From: MWDV01 sp002070715 | Lineage (GTDB): Bacteria > Verrucomicrobiota > Verrucomicrobiia > Limisphaerales > MWDV01 | DNA: 64,000 nucleotides | Direction of reading: 5' to 3' | Assembly: GCA_035411585.1 (NCBI GenBank) | Contig: DAONTI010000015.1 | Location: 39,420 to 103,419 of the forward strand | Shown: in pieces, positions 18,713 through 29,003 of the stretch | How the letters are laid out: each line of letters opens with the position of its first letter | How positions within the stretch are numbered: the stretch's first letter is position 1 | Position numbers and translations under genes: made by a program | The notes under the pieces: generated by a model | The model's input: the letters and a program-made list of their open reading frames with translations, nothing else | What the model was told of the DNA's origin: nothing | Databases searched by the model: none

Positions 18713-18718
18713 TATAAA
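18713..18718 (+). promoter_or_regulatory. Candidate extended -10 promoter element
   Basis: TGCTATAAAT, matching the TGnTATAAT extended -10 form, ends ten bases before the ATG of the CAP gene at 18729, so the transcript would be nearly leaderless. A TTGCTC lies 15 bases upstream, short for a -35. Moderate support only. Confidence 0.4.
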
Positions 18719-18728
18719 TCCGGCGGCC

Positions 18729-19904
18729 ATGAAACCTAACATTTCATCATGTGGCGTTCTGTTGTTGTGCGTCCTAATCGGGGGACAGCCGATGCCGGTG
18801 GCGGCTCAAACCCAGTACACCGGCGATGGTGTGCCTGCCGCGGTGGAGGAAGCCATCCGCTGGCATGCCAATCGCGGGCGCTTTGATACGGCCAGTGAAA
18901 ATCAATTGCGCGGCACCGACTACACGGATGTGGTCGCCACAGCCGGGCCGCTGGCGCCCAATCACTATCTGACCCTGGCGGCGCGGCATCACAGCGAGGA
19001 TATGGCCCGGAATAACGTCTTCCAGCACGAGACCGTTCCCGGCAGCACGTATTATGATCCGGTGACACAACCCGAGCCGTGGGATCGCCTGACGGCGGAA
19101 GGCTATGTTTGGAATCAGGCGGCCGAAAACATCGCTGCTGGTTATCCCGATGCGGAGGCGGTCTATGTCGGCTGGTGGACGAGCGAAGGGCATCGGCTGA
19201 ACATGTGCGATGCCAGCCTGCGGGAGATCGGCAATGGCTATTTTTATTGGGCCGCGTCAAATTACCGCCGGTATTACACGATGGATCTGGGCCGGTCGGG
19301 GGCCAATTATTTCTTCACCGACACCCTGTTCCACGATGCGAATGGCAACGGGATTTACAACGAAACCGAAGCCGTGGCCGGCGTGGCGCTTTACCTGCTG
19401 GTGGAGGGCGTCCCGATCAATGACTACGATATTTCGTCGGCGGTCGGCAGTTTCGCGGTGCCCATCGGCAACATCGCACCCGCCACCACGGTCCAGGTGG
19501 TCATTTCCAACACCACCACCACCGCGCTATCCCTGACCATCCCTTTGGATTACTGGACCAACCGCGAACTAACGCTGGCGCCCGGAGAAAGCCGTGGTTA
19601 CGGGATGTTCACTACCGGTGCCACCGGGGCGGATCGGCGCAATGTCGGCCTGCGCAATCTCATGCCGCTGCCGCCGTTGAGCGCCCCCCGCTTGGACCTC
19701 GCCCGCGTCGGCGGCGGTCTGCAGCTCAGTTGGCCCTCGGAAACCGGATGGCAGTATCAGCCGCAGTGGACGACTGATTTCCAAAACTGGAACGATCTCA
19801 CGCCGCTGCCGCTCAAGGGCACTGGCCACACCCTGATCCATTTGGATGCCGCGGCGGATGGCTTCGACGCGCGGTTTTATCGGCTGTTTATCACCCCGCA
19901 GTGA
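18729..19904 (+). CDS. Exported CAP (SCP/PR-1) domain protein with C-terminal beta modules
   Basis: A 391-aa protein with a signal peptide to about residue 26. A CAP domain spans about 35-190: an N-terminal helix with EEAIRWHANRGR, the His in ARHHSEDMARNNVFQHE, the AENIAAGY motif, and GWWTSEGHRLNMC with the second His. These residues form the conserved CAP cavity. An SdrD/carboxypeptidase-like beta domain follows (FHDANGNGIYNETEAVAGVALYL, about 203-265), then a C-terminal domain ending in QPQWTTDFQNWNDLTPL, a stretch common at the ends of exported proteins in this phylum. The role is unknown. Confidence 0.85.
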   Translation: MKPNISSCGVLLLCVLIGGQPMPVAAQTQYTGDGVPAAVEEAIRWHANRGRFDTASENQLRGTDYTDVVATAGPLAPNHYLTLAARHHSEDMARNNVFQHETVPGSTYYDPVTQPEPWDRLTAEGYVWNQAAENIAAGYPDAEAVYVGWWTSEGHRLNMCDASLREIGNGYFYWAASNYRRYYTMDLGRSGANYFFTDTLFHDANGNGIYNETEAVAGVALYLLVEGVPINDYDISSAVGSFAVPIGNIAPATTVQVVISNTTTTALSLTIPLDYWTNRELTLAPGESRGYGMFTTGATGADRRNVGLRNLMPLPPLSAPRLDLARVGGGLQLSWPSETGWQYQPQWTTDFQNWNDLTPLPLKGTGHTLIHLDAAADGFDARFYRLFITPQ

Positions 19905-20132
19905 CTTGGCGCGCCGCTGCCGGCGACTGAGAACATGCGTGGGCGCATGGCCGGCCCCGTTTTGTTTCACGGTGGCGCGGTCGCCGGGATGAGGTAGGGC
20001 GCGCCTTCCGGGAGCGGGGAGGGCAGGGGTTGATTGTCCGGGGGACAGGCCTTACCCTGTGCGTGGGTGAGCGGGGCGGACGTGTGAGAATGGAATTGGG
20101 ATAAGGCCGCTGAACCCGGCGATTTCTGTCTG

Positions 20133-23100
20133 GTGCCTGAACAAAGACTATTGCGGATCAGCCACGGAAGACTGGGCGGACTCCTGGTCTTGTGGCTCGC
20201 CTTCGCCTTGGCGATCACGCCGGCCACCGCCCAAATGCGTATCAGCGAATTCCTGGCGGCCAATGACGGTTTGCTGGCGGACGAAGATGGTGAAAGTCCG
20301 GCCTGGATCGAGATTTACAACCGCGGCACCAATACCGTCAATCTGGCCGGCTGGCATCTGACGGATACCGCAAACAATCTCGGCAAATGGACTTTTCCAG
20401 CCACAAATCTCCCGCCACGCTGTTACTTGGTGGTGTTCGCTTCCGGAAAAGATCGGGCGGTGGCCGGAGATCCGTTGCACACAAATTTCCGACTGGCCAA
20501 TCAAGGGGAGCACCTCGCCTTGGTCGAGCCTGATGGCGCCACGGTTGCCCATGAGTTTGCCCCGGCCTATCCGCCACAACGTTACAATGTTTCCTACGGC
20601 TTGGAACTCCAATCCTCGCGCACCACGCTGGTTGCCACCGGCGCCGCGGCCCGGGTGCTCGTGCCGGTGGACAACTCCCTGGAGCTGGTTTGGACGGAGC
20701 GCACCTTCGACGATACGGCCTGGTGGTTGACCAACGCGCCCGTTGGTTTCGCCGTCGGGACGGTGGCCACCCCGCTGCTGGCGATTGACATTGGCGATCG
20801 CCAGAATACCGGGGAAACAACGCAAGCCGGTTTTACCGCCTTCCTCATCAACTCGAATGTTTCCGCCAGCGCCATCCAGACCCAGGCCACGACGCGCGTG
20901 ATCGGCAACATCACCGTGACCCTCTCGAACACGGCCCCTTACGGTTATGATGACCGCCATCGCACCACCCCGGTGAATAAGGAGGCGTTCACCGAATCGT
21001 TGTTGTTGCGCGATTTTGTGTTTTCCACCGATTCCACCGGCAATGGCGGACTGGATTTGACGGTTGCCGGTCTTGCCCCCGGTCGCACGCATCGGTTTAC
21101 CGTCTGGTCCTTTGACACCGGCAGCACCGGCAACCGGGTCGCGGACTGGTATGCCAACGGCGTGCTGGTGGCGGACGATTACACTTTCAATGGTTCGGTC
21201 CATCCGGTCGCGAATGAGCAATACCGATTCATCTTTGATGCCCCTGCTGACGCCGCCGGCCAAGTGGTGTTGTCGGGACGGCGGGTGCCGCCCAGCAGCG
21301 ATTCCTACGGCGTATTCCTTAATGCGCTGCGGGTGGATGCCTTGTCGGTCGAATCCGCCACGAACGGTCTGGCGGCGTTCATGTTTGACCGCAACGCCAC
21401 AGCCTATGTCCGAATTCCGTTTACGGTGGCGCAGCCCGACCAGTTTGACGCCTTGCAGCTTCGCCTCCGTTACAACGACGGTTTCCTGGCTTATCTTAAC
21501 GGGCACCTGATCGCTTCGCGCAATGCGCCGGCGTTACCCGCCTGGAATTCCACCGCCACCGCCGCGCGCTCCGAGGTTGAATCACTTGTGCCGGAGGAAA
21601 TCAACCTGCCCAACGCCCCCGGATTGCTGGTCAGCGGGACCAATGTGCTCGCCATCCACGGATTGAACATCAGTGCCGGGGATGCGAATTTTCTGATCCA
21701 TCCGGAACTGGAAGGGCTGATCAACGGTGCGGAAGCGGTTCGTTACTTCGCGCTGCCCACGCCGGGAACCAACAATGGCGCGGGCAGCGTTGGGCTGGTG
21801 GCCGAAACGCAGTTTAGTGTGAGCCGCGGTTTTTACGACACTTCCTTTACGGTGGCGATTACTTCCGCGACCGTCGGTGCGTCAATTTACTGGACCACCA
21901 ACGGCAGCATTCCCTCGCCCACCAACGGCTCGCTCTACACCGCTCCCGTGCCCGTCACCAAAACCACCTTGCTTCGGGCGGCGGCCTTTTTGACTAATCA
22001 CATCGCCAGTGAAGCGGAGACCCAAACTTATTTGTTTTTGTCCGATGTTCTTCAGCAACCCGGCAACCCACCGGGTTATCCAACCGTCTGGCAGGCCGGC
22101 TATCCCGCTGACTACGCCATGGATCCCGAGGTCGTCAACCATCCGCAATACGGCGCGACGTTACCCCAAGATTTACGGGCCATCCCCACGCTGTCCCTGG
22201 TCAGCGACCACGAGGCCTTCTGGCATCCCTCCACCGGCATTTATGTGGATGCCACCCGCCGCGGCCCCGGCTGGGAGCGGGCGGCCTCGGCCGAGCTGTT
22301 CAACGGCGACAATACCACCGGGTTCCAGATCAACTGTGCGGTTCAGATGCAGGGCAATGCCAGTCGGGATAACAACCGCCTGGCCAAACACGCCTTTCGG
22401 CTGAAGTTCAAAGCCGGATATGGCCCCTCGAAACTCAACTACGCCTGGTTCCCGGGCGAGGTCAGCCAGTTTGATAATATCGTTCTGCGTGCCTGTTTTA
22501 CCGATGCCTGGCCGACTCGTTATTCGGATCTCACCCCGATCCCGGGCGGCGTGGGCACCCGTTACCGGCCCGAAGACTCGCTTTATCTGCGTGACGTGTG
22601 GATGAAGGAATCGTTCCGCGCCATGGGGCATCTGGCCGGGCGCGGCGACTTTGTTCACCTTTATGTCAACGGACTCTATTGGGGGCTTTACAACCCCACG
22701 GAGCGGCTGGATGCCTCGTTCTTTGCGGCGCACTTGGGCGGTCTCAAAAACGATTGGGATGTGCTGCGGGACTTTACCGAGCTGTTGGATGGCTCGGCGG
22801 ATGACTGGAACGCGATGATGGCTTTGGTCAATGCCGGCGTCACCAGCGAAGCCGCCTACCAAGCGGTGCAACAACAGGTGGAGGTCGAGAATCTCATTGA
22901 TTACATGCTGCTTCATTTTCTGGGCGAGGCGGAAGACTGGCCGCATCACAACTGGTATGCCGCCCATCGCCGGGCCAATCCCCGCACCGGCACGCCCGCC
23001 ACCAAATGGATTTTCCTGCCGTGGGATCAGGAAATCGTTCTGGATCAATTGGTCACCCGCAACCGGGTGGACGTAAATAACAACAACACGCCAGCTCGCA

Positions 23101-25517
23101 TCTATGCCCAATTGCGCGCATGGCCTGAGTTTCGTCGGCTTTTTGGAGATCGCGTGCAAAAGCATTTGTTCAACCAGGGCGCGCTCACCGCCAGCAACAA
23201 CATCGCGCGCTTGCAGCGGCTGGCCGCCCGGATTGATCGGGCCATCGTCGGCGAGTCGGCCCGCTGGGGGGATGCGCGTGAATTCACCATCGGACCGAAC
23301 CCCGGTCACGGGCGGACGTTCACGCGGGACGAGTGGTGGGTGCCGGAGTTGCACAAATTGTATACCAATTTTTTCCCGACACTCGGGGACTTGACCCTTT
23401 CCCGATTGCGGGCCGCCGATCTTTATCCGACGATGGATCCGCCGCAGTTCAGCCAGTTGGGTGGTGCGGTGCCCCTCGGCTTTGAATTGACGCTCACGAA
23501 TCCCAACGCCGGTGGCGCCATTGTTTACACTCTCGACGGCTCGGACCCGCGCGAATACGGTTCCGGAAATGTGGCGGCCACGGCCCAGACCTATGAGTTC
23601 CCCATCCCGTTTAGCGGGCCAACAACCGTAAGCGCCCGGGTTCTCAGCGGCAGCCATTGGAGCGCACTGGTTGAGGCGACTTTCCATCCCCCCCAGGACT
23701 TCAGCAGGCTGGCGTTGACGGAGATCATGTATCATCCGCCCAACTTGGGCGCGATCAGCGGCAACGACCTCGAATTTCTCGAGTTGAAAAATACGGGGAC
23801 CAACACCCTCGACTTGTCCGGCTTGACCTTTACCCGCGGAATAACCTTCACCTTCACCAACGGCACGTTGCTTGGTCCTGGACAGTTTTTTGTTCTGGTC
23901 CGCAACCCGGCTGCCTTCGCCGTAAAATATCCCGGGGTGGCGGTGCAGGGGGCCTACACGGGCCAACTGGACAACGCCGGCGAACGACTCCAGCTTTCCC
24001 ATCCGCTCGGCGCCACCGTGTTTTCCGTGACCTACGGCGATCGCCTGCCGTGGCCGGTGCTGCCGGACATCGCCGACTTCTCCCTGGTACCGCGTAATCC
24101 CGCCGGTGCGACGACACCAGACGACGGCGCCAATTGGCGGGCCAGCACCCATCCGGGCGGGTCCCCCGGCGCTGACGATCCGCCGCCGACGGTCCCGCCC
24201 ATTGTTATCAATGAGATCCTGACCCGGCCCATTCCGCCCCAACTGGATGCCATTGAACTCTTCAATCCCACGGCCGATGCGGTGGACCTCAGCGGCTGGT
24301 TTTTAAGCGATGACCCGACCCAACCGAGGAAATACCGCATGCCCGATAACACCACCATTGCGGCGGGCGGTTACCTGGTCTTCGATGAAAACGACTTCAA
24401 TCCTACTCCGGGTGTGGGCGGCAGTTTTGCCCTCGATTCCACTGGCGAACAGGTGCACCTCTTTGCGGCCACGCGCGCGGGAGATTTTATCGGTTACAGT
24501 CACGGAGTAGATTTGGGGGCCGCCTTGCGGGGCGTGAGTTTTGGGCGCTTTGTGAACAGCGTGGGCGATGAGTTTTATCCCCTGCAAAGTGCCTTGTCCT
24601 TGGGGGCGGCCAATCCCGGGCCGCGCATCGGCCCGGTCGTCATCAATGAAATCCATTATCATCCGGAGGTGGCGGGCGATGAATTCGTCGAATTATTCAA
24701 TATCAGCCCGGCGTGGGTGAGCCTGTTTGACGAGCAGAACCCGAGCAACACTTGGAAACTTGCCGGACTGGGGTATGTCTTCCCCACCAATATCACGCTG
24801 GCCCCGAACGCCCTGTTGCTGATCGTCGCGACCAATCCTGCCGACTTTCGCGTCAAGTACGGCGTGCCTTCCGAGGTTCAGATTCTCGGCCCCTACGCCG
24901 GCAAATTGCGGAACCGCGGTGAGAATCTCGAACTGCAGTCGCCGGATACTCCGCGGGCCAATGGTCTCGTCCCTTACGTCACTCTCGAGGCGGTGTATTA
25001 CCGTGACCGCGCCCCGTGGCCGGTGGCGGCGGATGGCACCGGCCCGTCGCTGCAACGTCTCCAGTCGCCGGCCTACGGCAACGAACCGTTGAATTGGGCT
25101 GCCGCGCCCCCAACCCCCGGCCGACTCAACCACGACGGCGATGCCGACGGCGACGGTCTACCCGATGCCTGGGAACTGGCCCACGGCACCCAGGTTTTCG
25201 TGCCGGACGCGGACGCCGATCCGGACGATGATGGCCTGACCAACTGGCAGGAATACCTGGCGGGCACTCATCCCAATGACCCGGGCAGCACGCTGAAATT
25301 GACGGTTCACACCACCGACACTGGGCTTGCCTTGGAATTCCTGGCGGTTTCAAACCGCACCTACAGCGTTTTGTTCAAGACCGCATTGGCGGCCGATACC
25401 TGGAACGTCTTGACCAATCTTGTAAACGACCAGGCCACCCGCAACTTCTCCATCCCCCTTGAGTTCAGTGAAGATCCGCATCGCTTCTATCGCGTGGTGA
25501 CCCCGGCCCGACCATAA
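20133..25517 (+). CDS. Giant CotH-kinase-like exported protein with lamin-tail domains
   Basis: A 1794-aa protein. The GTG at 20133 is the likely start because it puts a good signal peptide (about 14-34, cut after ATAQ) at the N-terminus. In order: lamin-tail domain 1 (35-150), beta-sandwich modules, a chitobiase-C-like module at about 562-625, a CotH-like kinase domain at about 708-1040 (KLNYAWFPGE, LYVNGLYWGLYNPTERLD, LGEAEDWPHHNWY, IFLPWDQEIVL), a second chitobiase-like module near 1117 (IVYTLDGSDPREYG), lamin-tail domains at about 1193, 1356 and 1502 (each opening with EIMYHPP, NEIL or NEIHYHP), and a calcium-loop segment DGDADGDGLPDAWE at 1668. CotH relatives are atypical protein kinases; here a surface role is inferred. 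Confidence 0.85.
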   Translation: MPEQRLLRISHGRLGGLLVLWLAFALAITPATAQMRISEFLAANDGLLADEDGESPAWIEIYNRGTNTVNLAGWHLTDTANNLGKWTFPATNLPPRCYLVVFASGKDRAVAGDPLHTNFRLANQGEHLALVEPDGATVAHEFAPAYPPQRYNVSYGLELQSSRTTLVATGAAARVLVPVDNSLELVWTERTFDDTAWWLTNAPVGFAVGTVATPLLAIDIGDRQNTGETTQAGFTAFLINSNVSASAIQTQATTRVIGNITVTLSNTAPYGYDDRHRTTPVNKEAFTESLLLRDFVFSTDSTGNGGLDLTVAGLAPGRTHRFTVWSFDTGSTGNRVADWYANGVLVADDYTFNGSVHPVANEQYRFIFDAPADAAGQVVLSGRRVPPSSDSYGVFLNALRVDALSVESATNGLAAFMFDRNATAYVRIPFTVAQPDQFDALQLRLRYNDGFLAYLNGHLIASRNAPALPAWNSTATAARSEVESLVPEEINLPNAPGLLVSGTNVLAIHGLNISAGDANFLIHPELEGLINGAEAVRYFALPTPGTNNGAGSVGLVAETQFSVSRGFYDTSFTVAITSATVGASIYWTTNGSIPSPTNGSLYTAPVPVTKTTLLRAAAFLTNHIASEAETQTYLFLSDVLQQPGNPPGYPTVWQAGYPADYAMDPEVVNHPQYGATLPQDLRAIPTLSLVSDHEAFWHPSTGIYVDATRRGPGWERAASAELFNGDNTTGFQINCAVQMQGNASRDNNRLAKHAFRLKFKAGYGPSKLNYAWFPGEVSQFDNIVLRACFTDAWPTRYSDLTPIPGGVGTRYRPEDSLYLRDVWMKESFRAMGHLAGRGDFVHLYVNGLYWGLYNPTERLDASFFAAHLGGLKNDWDVLRDFTELLDGSADDWNAMMALVNAGVTSEAAYQAVQQQVEVENLIDYMLLHFLGEAEDWPHHNWYAAHRRANPRTGTPATKWIFLPWDQEIVLDQLVTRNRVDVNNNNTPARIYAQLRAWPEFRRLFGDRVQKHLFNQGALTASNNIARLQRLAARIDRAIVGESARWGDAREFTIGPNPGHGRTFTRDEWWVPELHKLYTNFFPTLGDLTLSRLRAADLYPTMDPPQFSQLGGAVPLGFELTLTNPNAGGAIVYTLDGSDPREYGSGNVAATAQTYEFPIPFSGPTTVSARVLSGSHWSALVEATFHPPQDFSRLALTEIMYHPPNLGAISGNDLEFLELKNTGTNTLDLSGLTFTRGITFTFTNGTLLGPGQFFVLVRNPAAFAVKYPGVAVQGAYTGQLDNAGERLQLSHPLGATVFSVTYGDRLPWPVLPDIADFSLVPRNPAGATTPDDGANWRASTHPGGSPGADDPPPTVPPIVINEILTRPIPPQLDAIELFNPTADAVDLSGWFLSDDPTQPRKYRMPDNTTIAAGGYLVFDENDFNPTPGVGGSFALDSTGEQVHLFAATRAGDFIGYSHGVDLGAALRGVSFGRFVNSVGDEFYPLQSALSLGAANPGPRIGPVVINEIHYHPEVAGDEFVELFNISPAWVSLFDEQNPSNTWKLAGLGYVFPTNITLAPNALLLIVATNPADFRVKYGVPSEVQILGPYAGKLRNRGENLELQSPDTPRANGLVPYVTLEAVYYRDRAPWPVAADGTGPSLQRLQSPAYGNEPLNWAAAPPTPGRLNHDGDADGDGLPDAWELAHGTQVFVPDADADPDDDGLTNWQEYLAGTHPNDPGSTLKLTVHTTDTGLALEFLAVSNRTYSVLFKTALAADTWNVLTNLVNDQATRNFSIPLEFSEDPHRFYRVVTPARP

Positions 25518-25681
25518 CGACTGGTGAAGGTCGCCGAATCGAGTAGCGGAAAATCGCTTCTGATCAGTTAAATCGTCTGCGGCCCACACGGGCTCCGGCT
25601 GGCTCGGGGGGTGTTTAACCGTGATTGATTTTTTAAAATGCACCGTTGCCCGGACGGCGCGCCGGATGGTAAGCTCCCTGC

Positions 25682-28396
25682 ATGATGCAGGCTCAGAATT
25701 CATGCTTCCGGTTGGTCGTTCTCCTGGTGATGGTGCTCGGGCTCACCCCAAGTTGTCAGCGCGTGCCCAAGCGGACCGCCATCCAAGGCACTACTGAAAC
25801 AGTTGGTCAGTTGGGCACGAACCGCTGGTACACCCCGGCCAATCAGATTCTGACGCCGGCGGGCCAGCAGGTCGAGCTGCCCGGGATGCGGCCGCAAGTG
25901 ATTGCGCTCAGTCCGGATGGCCGGTTGCTTGTGACGGCCGGGAAAACCAAGGAACTGGTGGTGGTGGACCCCGCCACCGGCGCAATTCGTCAGCGGGTTT
26001 TACTGCCCTCGGAAAAAGAACTCGCCACCGCGCCGGAAACCGTATCCGAGCGCATCCTGGAGCCGGATAAGGAAGGGCAGGTCAGCTTTACCGGCCTCGT
26101 GTTTTCCCCAGATGGGCGGCGCATCTATTTCGCCAATGTCAACGGGAGCATCAAAGTGTTCGGCGTGGAAAACGGCACCAACGTGGTGGGGCTGTTTACC
26201 CTGCCGTTGCCGCCGGCCAACGCGCCCCGGCGCAAGGCGGAAATTCCATCGGGACTCGCGGTGTCTCCGGACGGCCAGCGGCTGTATGTCTGCGGGAATC
26301 TTTCGAATCGCTTGCTGGAACTGGAGACGGCCACGGGGAAACTTTTGCGCATCTGGGACGTGGGCGTGGCGCCCTATGACGTGGTGTTGGTGGGCGGCAA
26401 AGCGTACGTCAGCAACTGGGGCGGACGCCGCCCCGAGGCAGATAGCCTCACCGGCCCGGCGGGGCGCGGCACCTTGGTGCGCGTAGATCCCGTGCGGCAT
26501 ATCGCGAGCGAAGGGTCTGTGTCAGTGATTGATATTACCCCTCAAGCCCCCGCCGGAAACGCCCAAGCGGAAATCCTGACCGGTTTGCATGCCACGGCCA
26601 TGGCCGTTTCCCCCAACGGCCGCTGGCTCGTCGTGGCCAACACCGGCAGCGACACGCTTAGCGTGCTGGACACGCGCACCGACAAAATCGTGGAAACCAT
26701 TTGGATGCGCCAAAATCCGGCGGATTTGTTCGGCGCCCAGCCCAACGCGCTGACGTTTACACCGAACGGCAAAAAATTGTTCGTCTGCAACGGCACCCAA
26801 AACGCCATCGCCGTGGTGGATTTCACGGCGGGCGACTCCAAGCCGCGCGGCCTGGTGCCGGTGGGCTGGTTCCCGGGCGGCATTGTGTATCATCCCGCGC
26901 TCGACCGGCTGTGCGTGGCCAACATCAAAGGCATTGGCTCGACCAAACGGTTCCAACCCGGCGAGGCGGTTAAATACAATTCGCACCAGTACTTCGGCAC
27001 CTTGTCGTTGGTGGCGTGTCCGCAAAAACACGAACTGGGACCGTACACCGACGTGGCTCTTGGGAACATGCGCTACGGGTTGCTGCGGGAAGCCCGCCGC
27101 CCGGCGCGGCCCAACCAACCACCGCGTCCCGTGCCCGAGCGGGTGGGGGAGCCGAGCGTGTTCAAGCACGTGGTTTACATCATCAAGGAAAACCGCACTT
27201 ACGACCAGGTGCATGGGGACATCCCCGAAGGCAACGGCGATCCGTCGTTGTGCATTTTCGGGGAGCACATCACGCCGAATCAGCACAAGATGGTCCGCGA
27301 ATTTGTGTTGCTCGATAACACCTATTGCTCCGGCATTCTCAGCGCTGAAGGGCATCAATGGACCGACACCGGCATCTCCACCGATTACATGGAACGTTTG
27401 TACGCCGGGTTCCCGCGCAGTTACCCCGACGGCATGTCAGATGACGACGTGGACGCGCTGGCCTATTCGCCCGCTGGGTTCATTTGGGACAACGTGCTCG
27501 CACACGGCAAAACGCTGCGAATCTACGGTGAGTTCACCGTCTCGGAAGTGCGCTGGACGGATCCCAAACGCAAAGGACCGATCCGCTTTGCGGATCATTG
27601 GCAAGAGTTTACGACGGGCGCGGGCGAAATCCGCATTTGGAGCCGGCCCACCATCGAAACCATTCGGCCTTATCTTTGCACCAACACCGTGGGTTGGAAT
27701 ATGGACATTCCCGATGTTTTCCGCGCCCGCGAGTTCATCAAGGAACTGCGCGAATATGAAAAAGCCGGCGAGCTGCCGAACTTCATCATCATTTGCCTGC
27801 CGAACAATCACACCAGCGGCACCCGCAAAGGCTCCCCCACGCCGGCCGCGCATGTCGCGGATAACGATCTTGCCTTCGGCCAGATTGTGGAGGCGCTCAG
27901 TCACAGCCCGTTCTGGAAGGAGACATGTATCTTCGCCATCGAAGACGATCCGCAAAACGGCTGGGATCATGTCAGTGGTTATCGCACCACCGCGTATGTC
28001 ATCAGCCCCTACACCAAACGGGGCGCGGTGGTCAGCACGCAATACAATCAAACCAGCCTGTTGCGCACCATGGAACTGATGCTGGGGCTGCCGCCGATGA
28101 ATCAACTCGACGCCACCGCCACACCCATGACGGATTGTTTCACCGACATCCCGGACTTTACCCCCTTCCAATCTGTGGCCAACAACGTGCCCTTGGACGA
28201 GATGAATCCCGATCCCAAGGCCATTCACGATCCGTTGCTGCGGAAGAACGCCTACGCCTCCGCCAAGTTACCCTTGCACATCGTGGATGCCTGCCCGGAG
28301 GATTTGTTCAACCGCATTCTCTGGCACGCCATGAAAGGGTCGCAAACACCTTATCCCGAATGGGCGATCACCAAACTGGACGACGATGATGATTGA
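25682..28396 (+). CDS. Exported YVTN/YncE beta-propeller and phosphoesterase fusion
   Basis: A 904-aa protein. The N-terminus (to about residue 25) is an export signal ending in a Cys, possibly a lipoprotein but with an imperfect lipobox. Residues 60-420 form a YncE-like propeller with recurring LSPDGRLL, FSPDGRRIYFAN and TFTPNGKKLFVCN blades. Residues about 495-880 match the PF04185 phosphoesterase/acid phosphatase fold: VYIIKENRTYDQVHGD, TPNQHKMVREF, EGHQWTDTG, AIEDDPQNGWDHVSGY, which supply the metal-binding Asp, Asn, His and Glu. A hydrolase of phosphate or phospholipid esters outside the cytoplasm is inferred; the propeller partner is unknown. Confidence 0.87.
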   Translation: MMQAQNSCFRLVVLLVMVLGLTPSCQRVPKRTAIQGTTETVGQLGTNRWYTPANQILTPAGQQVELPGMRPQVIALSPDGRLLVTAGKTKELVVVDPATGAIRQRVLLPSEKELATAPETVSERILEPDKEGQVSFTGLVFSPDGRRIYFANVNGSIKVFGVENGTNVVGLFTLPLPPANAPRRKAEIPSGLAVSPDGQRLYVCGNLSNRLLELETATGKLLRIWDVGVAPYDVVLVGGKAYVSNWGGRRPEADSLTGPAGRGTLVRVDPVRHIASEGSVSVIDITPQAPAGNAQAEILTGLHATAMAVSPNGRWLVVANTGSDTLSVLDTRTDKIVETIWMRQNPADLFGAQPNALTFTPNGKKLFVCNGTQNAIAVVDFTAGDSKPRGLVPVGWFPGGIVYHPALDRLCVANIKGIGSTKRFQPGEAVKYNSHQYFGTLSLVACPQKHELGPYTDVALGNMRYGLLREARRPARPNQPPRPVPERVGEPSVFKHVVYIIKENRTYDQVHGDIPEGNGDPSLCIFGEHITPNQHKMVREFVLLDNTYCSGILSAEGHQWTDTGISTDYMERLYAGFPRSYPDGMSDDDVDALAYSPAGFIWDNVLAHGKTLRIYGEFTVSEVRWTDPKRKGPIRFADHWQEFTTGAGEIRIWSRPTIETIRPYLCTNTVGWNMDIPDVFRAREFIKELREYEKAGELPNFIIICLPNNHTSGTRKGSPTPAAHVADNDLAFGQIVEALSHSPFWKETCIFAIEDDPQNGWDHVSGYRTTAYVISPYTKRGAVVSTQYNQTSLLRTMELMLGLPPMNQLDATATPMTDCFTDIPDFTPFQSVANNVPLDEMNPDPKAIHDPLLRKNAYASAKLPLHIVDACPEDLFNRILWHAMKGSQTPYPEWAITKLDDDDD

Positions 28397-28531
28397 CCGC
28401 CGGGCCGGAGAGCCGGACGTTTCTTCCGCCAGCGATTTTGCTCGGATTTGTTGGCTGCGCATCACGGTTGTCGCTGGCTGAATCATTGGGCGTCGCCGCG
28501 GGGCCGGCGGAAGGGAAATTCGGAGGAGGCA

Positions 28532-28746
28532 AGGCGCGCCGCGCACGAGGACCCGAACAGCCCGATCTACGGCATGCCCATCATCGAGGTGGAACGCACC
28601 CGGACCGTCATTGTATTCAAACGTTCCCTGGCGGCGGGTTTCGCCGGCATCGAGAACCTACTCTTCTACAAAGACAACACCCCATGTTGTTTGGCGACGC
28701 CAAGGCGTCCCTGCAGCCGTTGGTGAGTGAACTCAAAGGCGTTTGA
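28532..28746 (+). pseudogene. pntB: Remnant of NAD(P) transhydrogenase beta subunit (C-terminal end, frameshifted)
   Basis: The translated sequence EDPNSPIYGMPIIEVERTRT and then KRSLAAGFAGIENLLFYKDN is the NADP-binding end of PntB. One base is missing at the C4 run near 28680: after KDNT the frame shifts, and PMLFGDAKASLQPL continues in the next frame to a stop at 28746. No PntB sequence is recognisable upstream of about 28532. It is therefore a truncated, frameshifted scrap left between the phosphoesterase gene and the accessory island. A functional pntAB would have to be elsewhere. Confidence 0.85.
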
Positions 28747-29003
28747 CCGGGGTTTCCTGGAAAAAAGATTGACTTTCCCGGGCATTACGCTACATGTACT
28801 CCGAACCTTACACAGCGTGAGTTTCGGAGGATTGCAGTGAATGGAAGACAGCCGTCAAAGGTCGGTAGGTTCGACGAGTCGAACGGACGTGTTCCCCTCG
28901 CCCGCGAGAGTTATACCCCCAGCCCTTATCCCCGCCTCAACGTTCAGTTCCGGTGGACGGTGCCCGCACGCCGCCGCGCTTGGCCGCCAAATTGTCGCCA
29001 ACG
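28747..29003. other. Junction spacer with a 16-bp palindrome
   Basis: No supported gene. It contains the perfect palindrome GTTCGACGAGTCGAAC at 28869-28884 and a strong GGAGG ribosome-site-like sequence just before an ATG at 28841 that opens a 62-codon frame without recognisable features. TTGACT at 28769 could be a -35 but has no good -10. Confidence 0.5.

Noticed and set aside
22173..24242. 689-codon minus-strand frame opposite the CotH gene
   Set aside because: Shadow of a well-supported 1794-aa gene; no recognisable motif.
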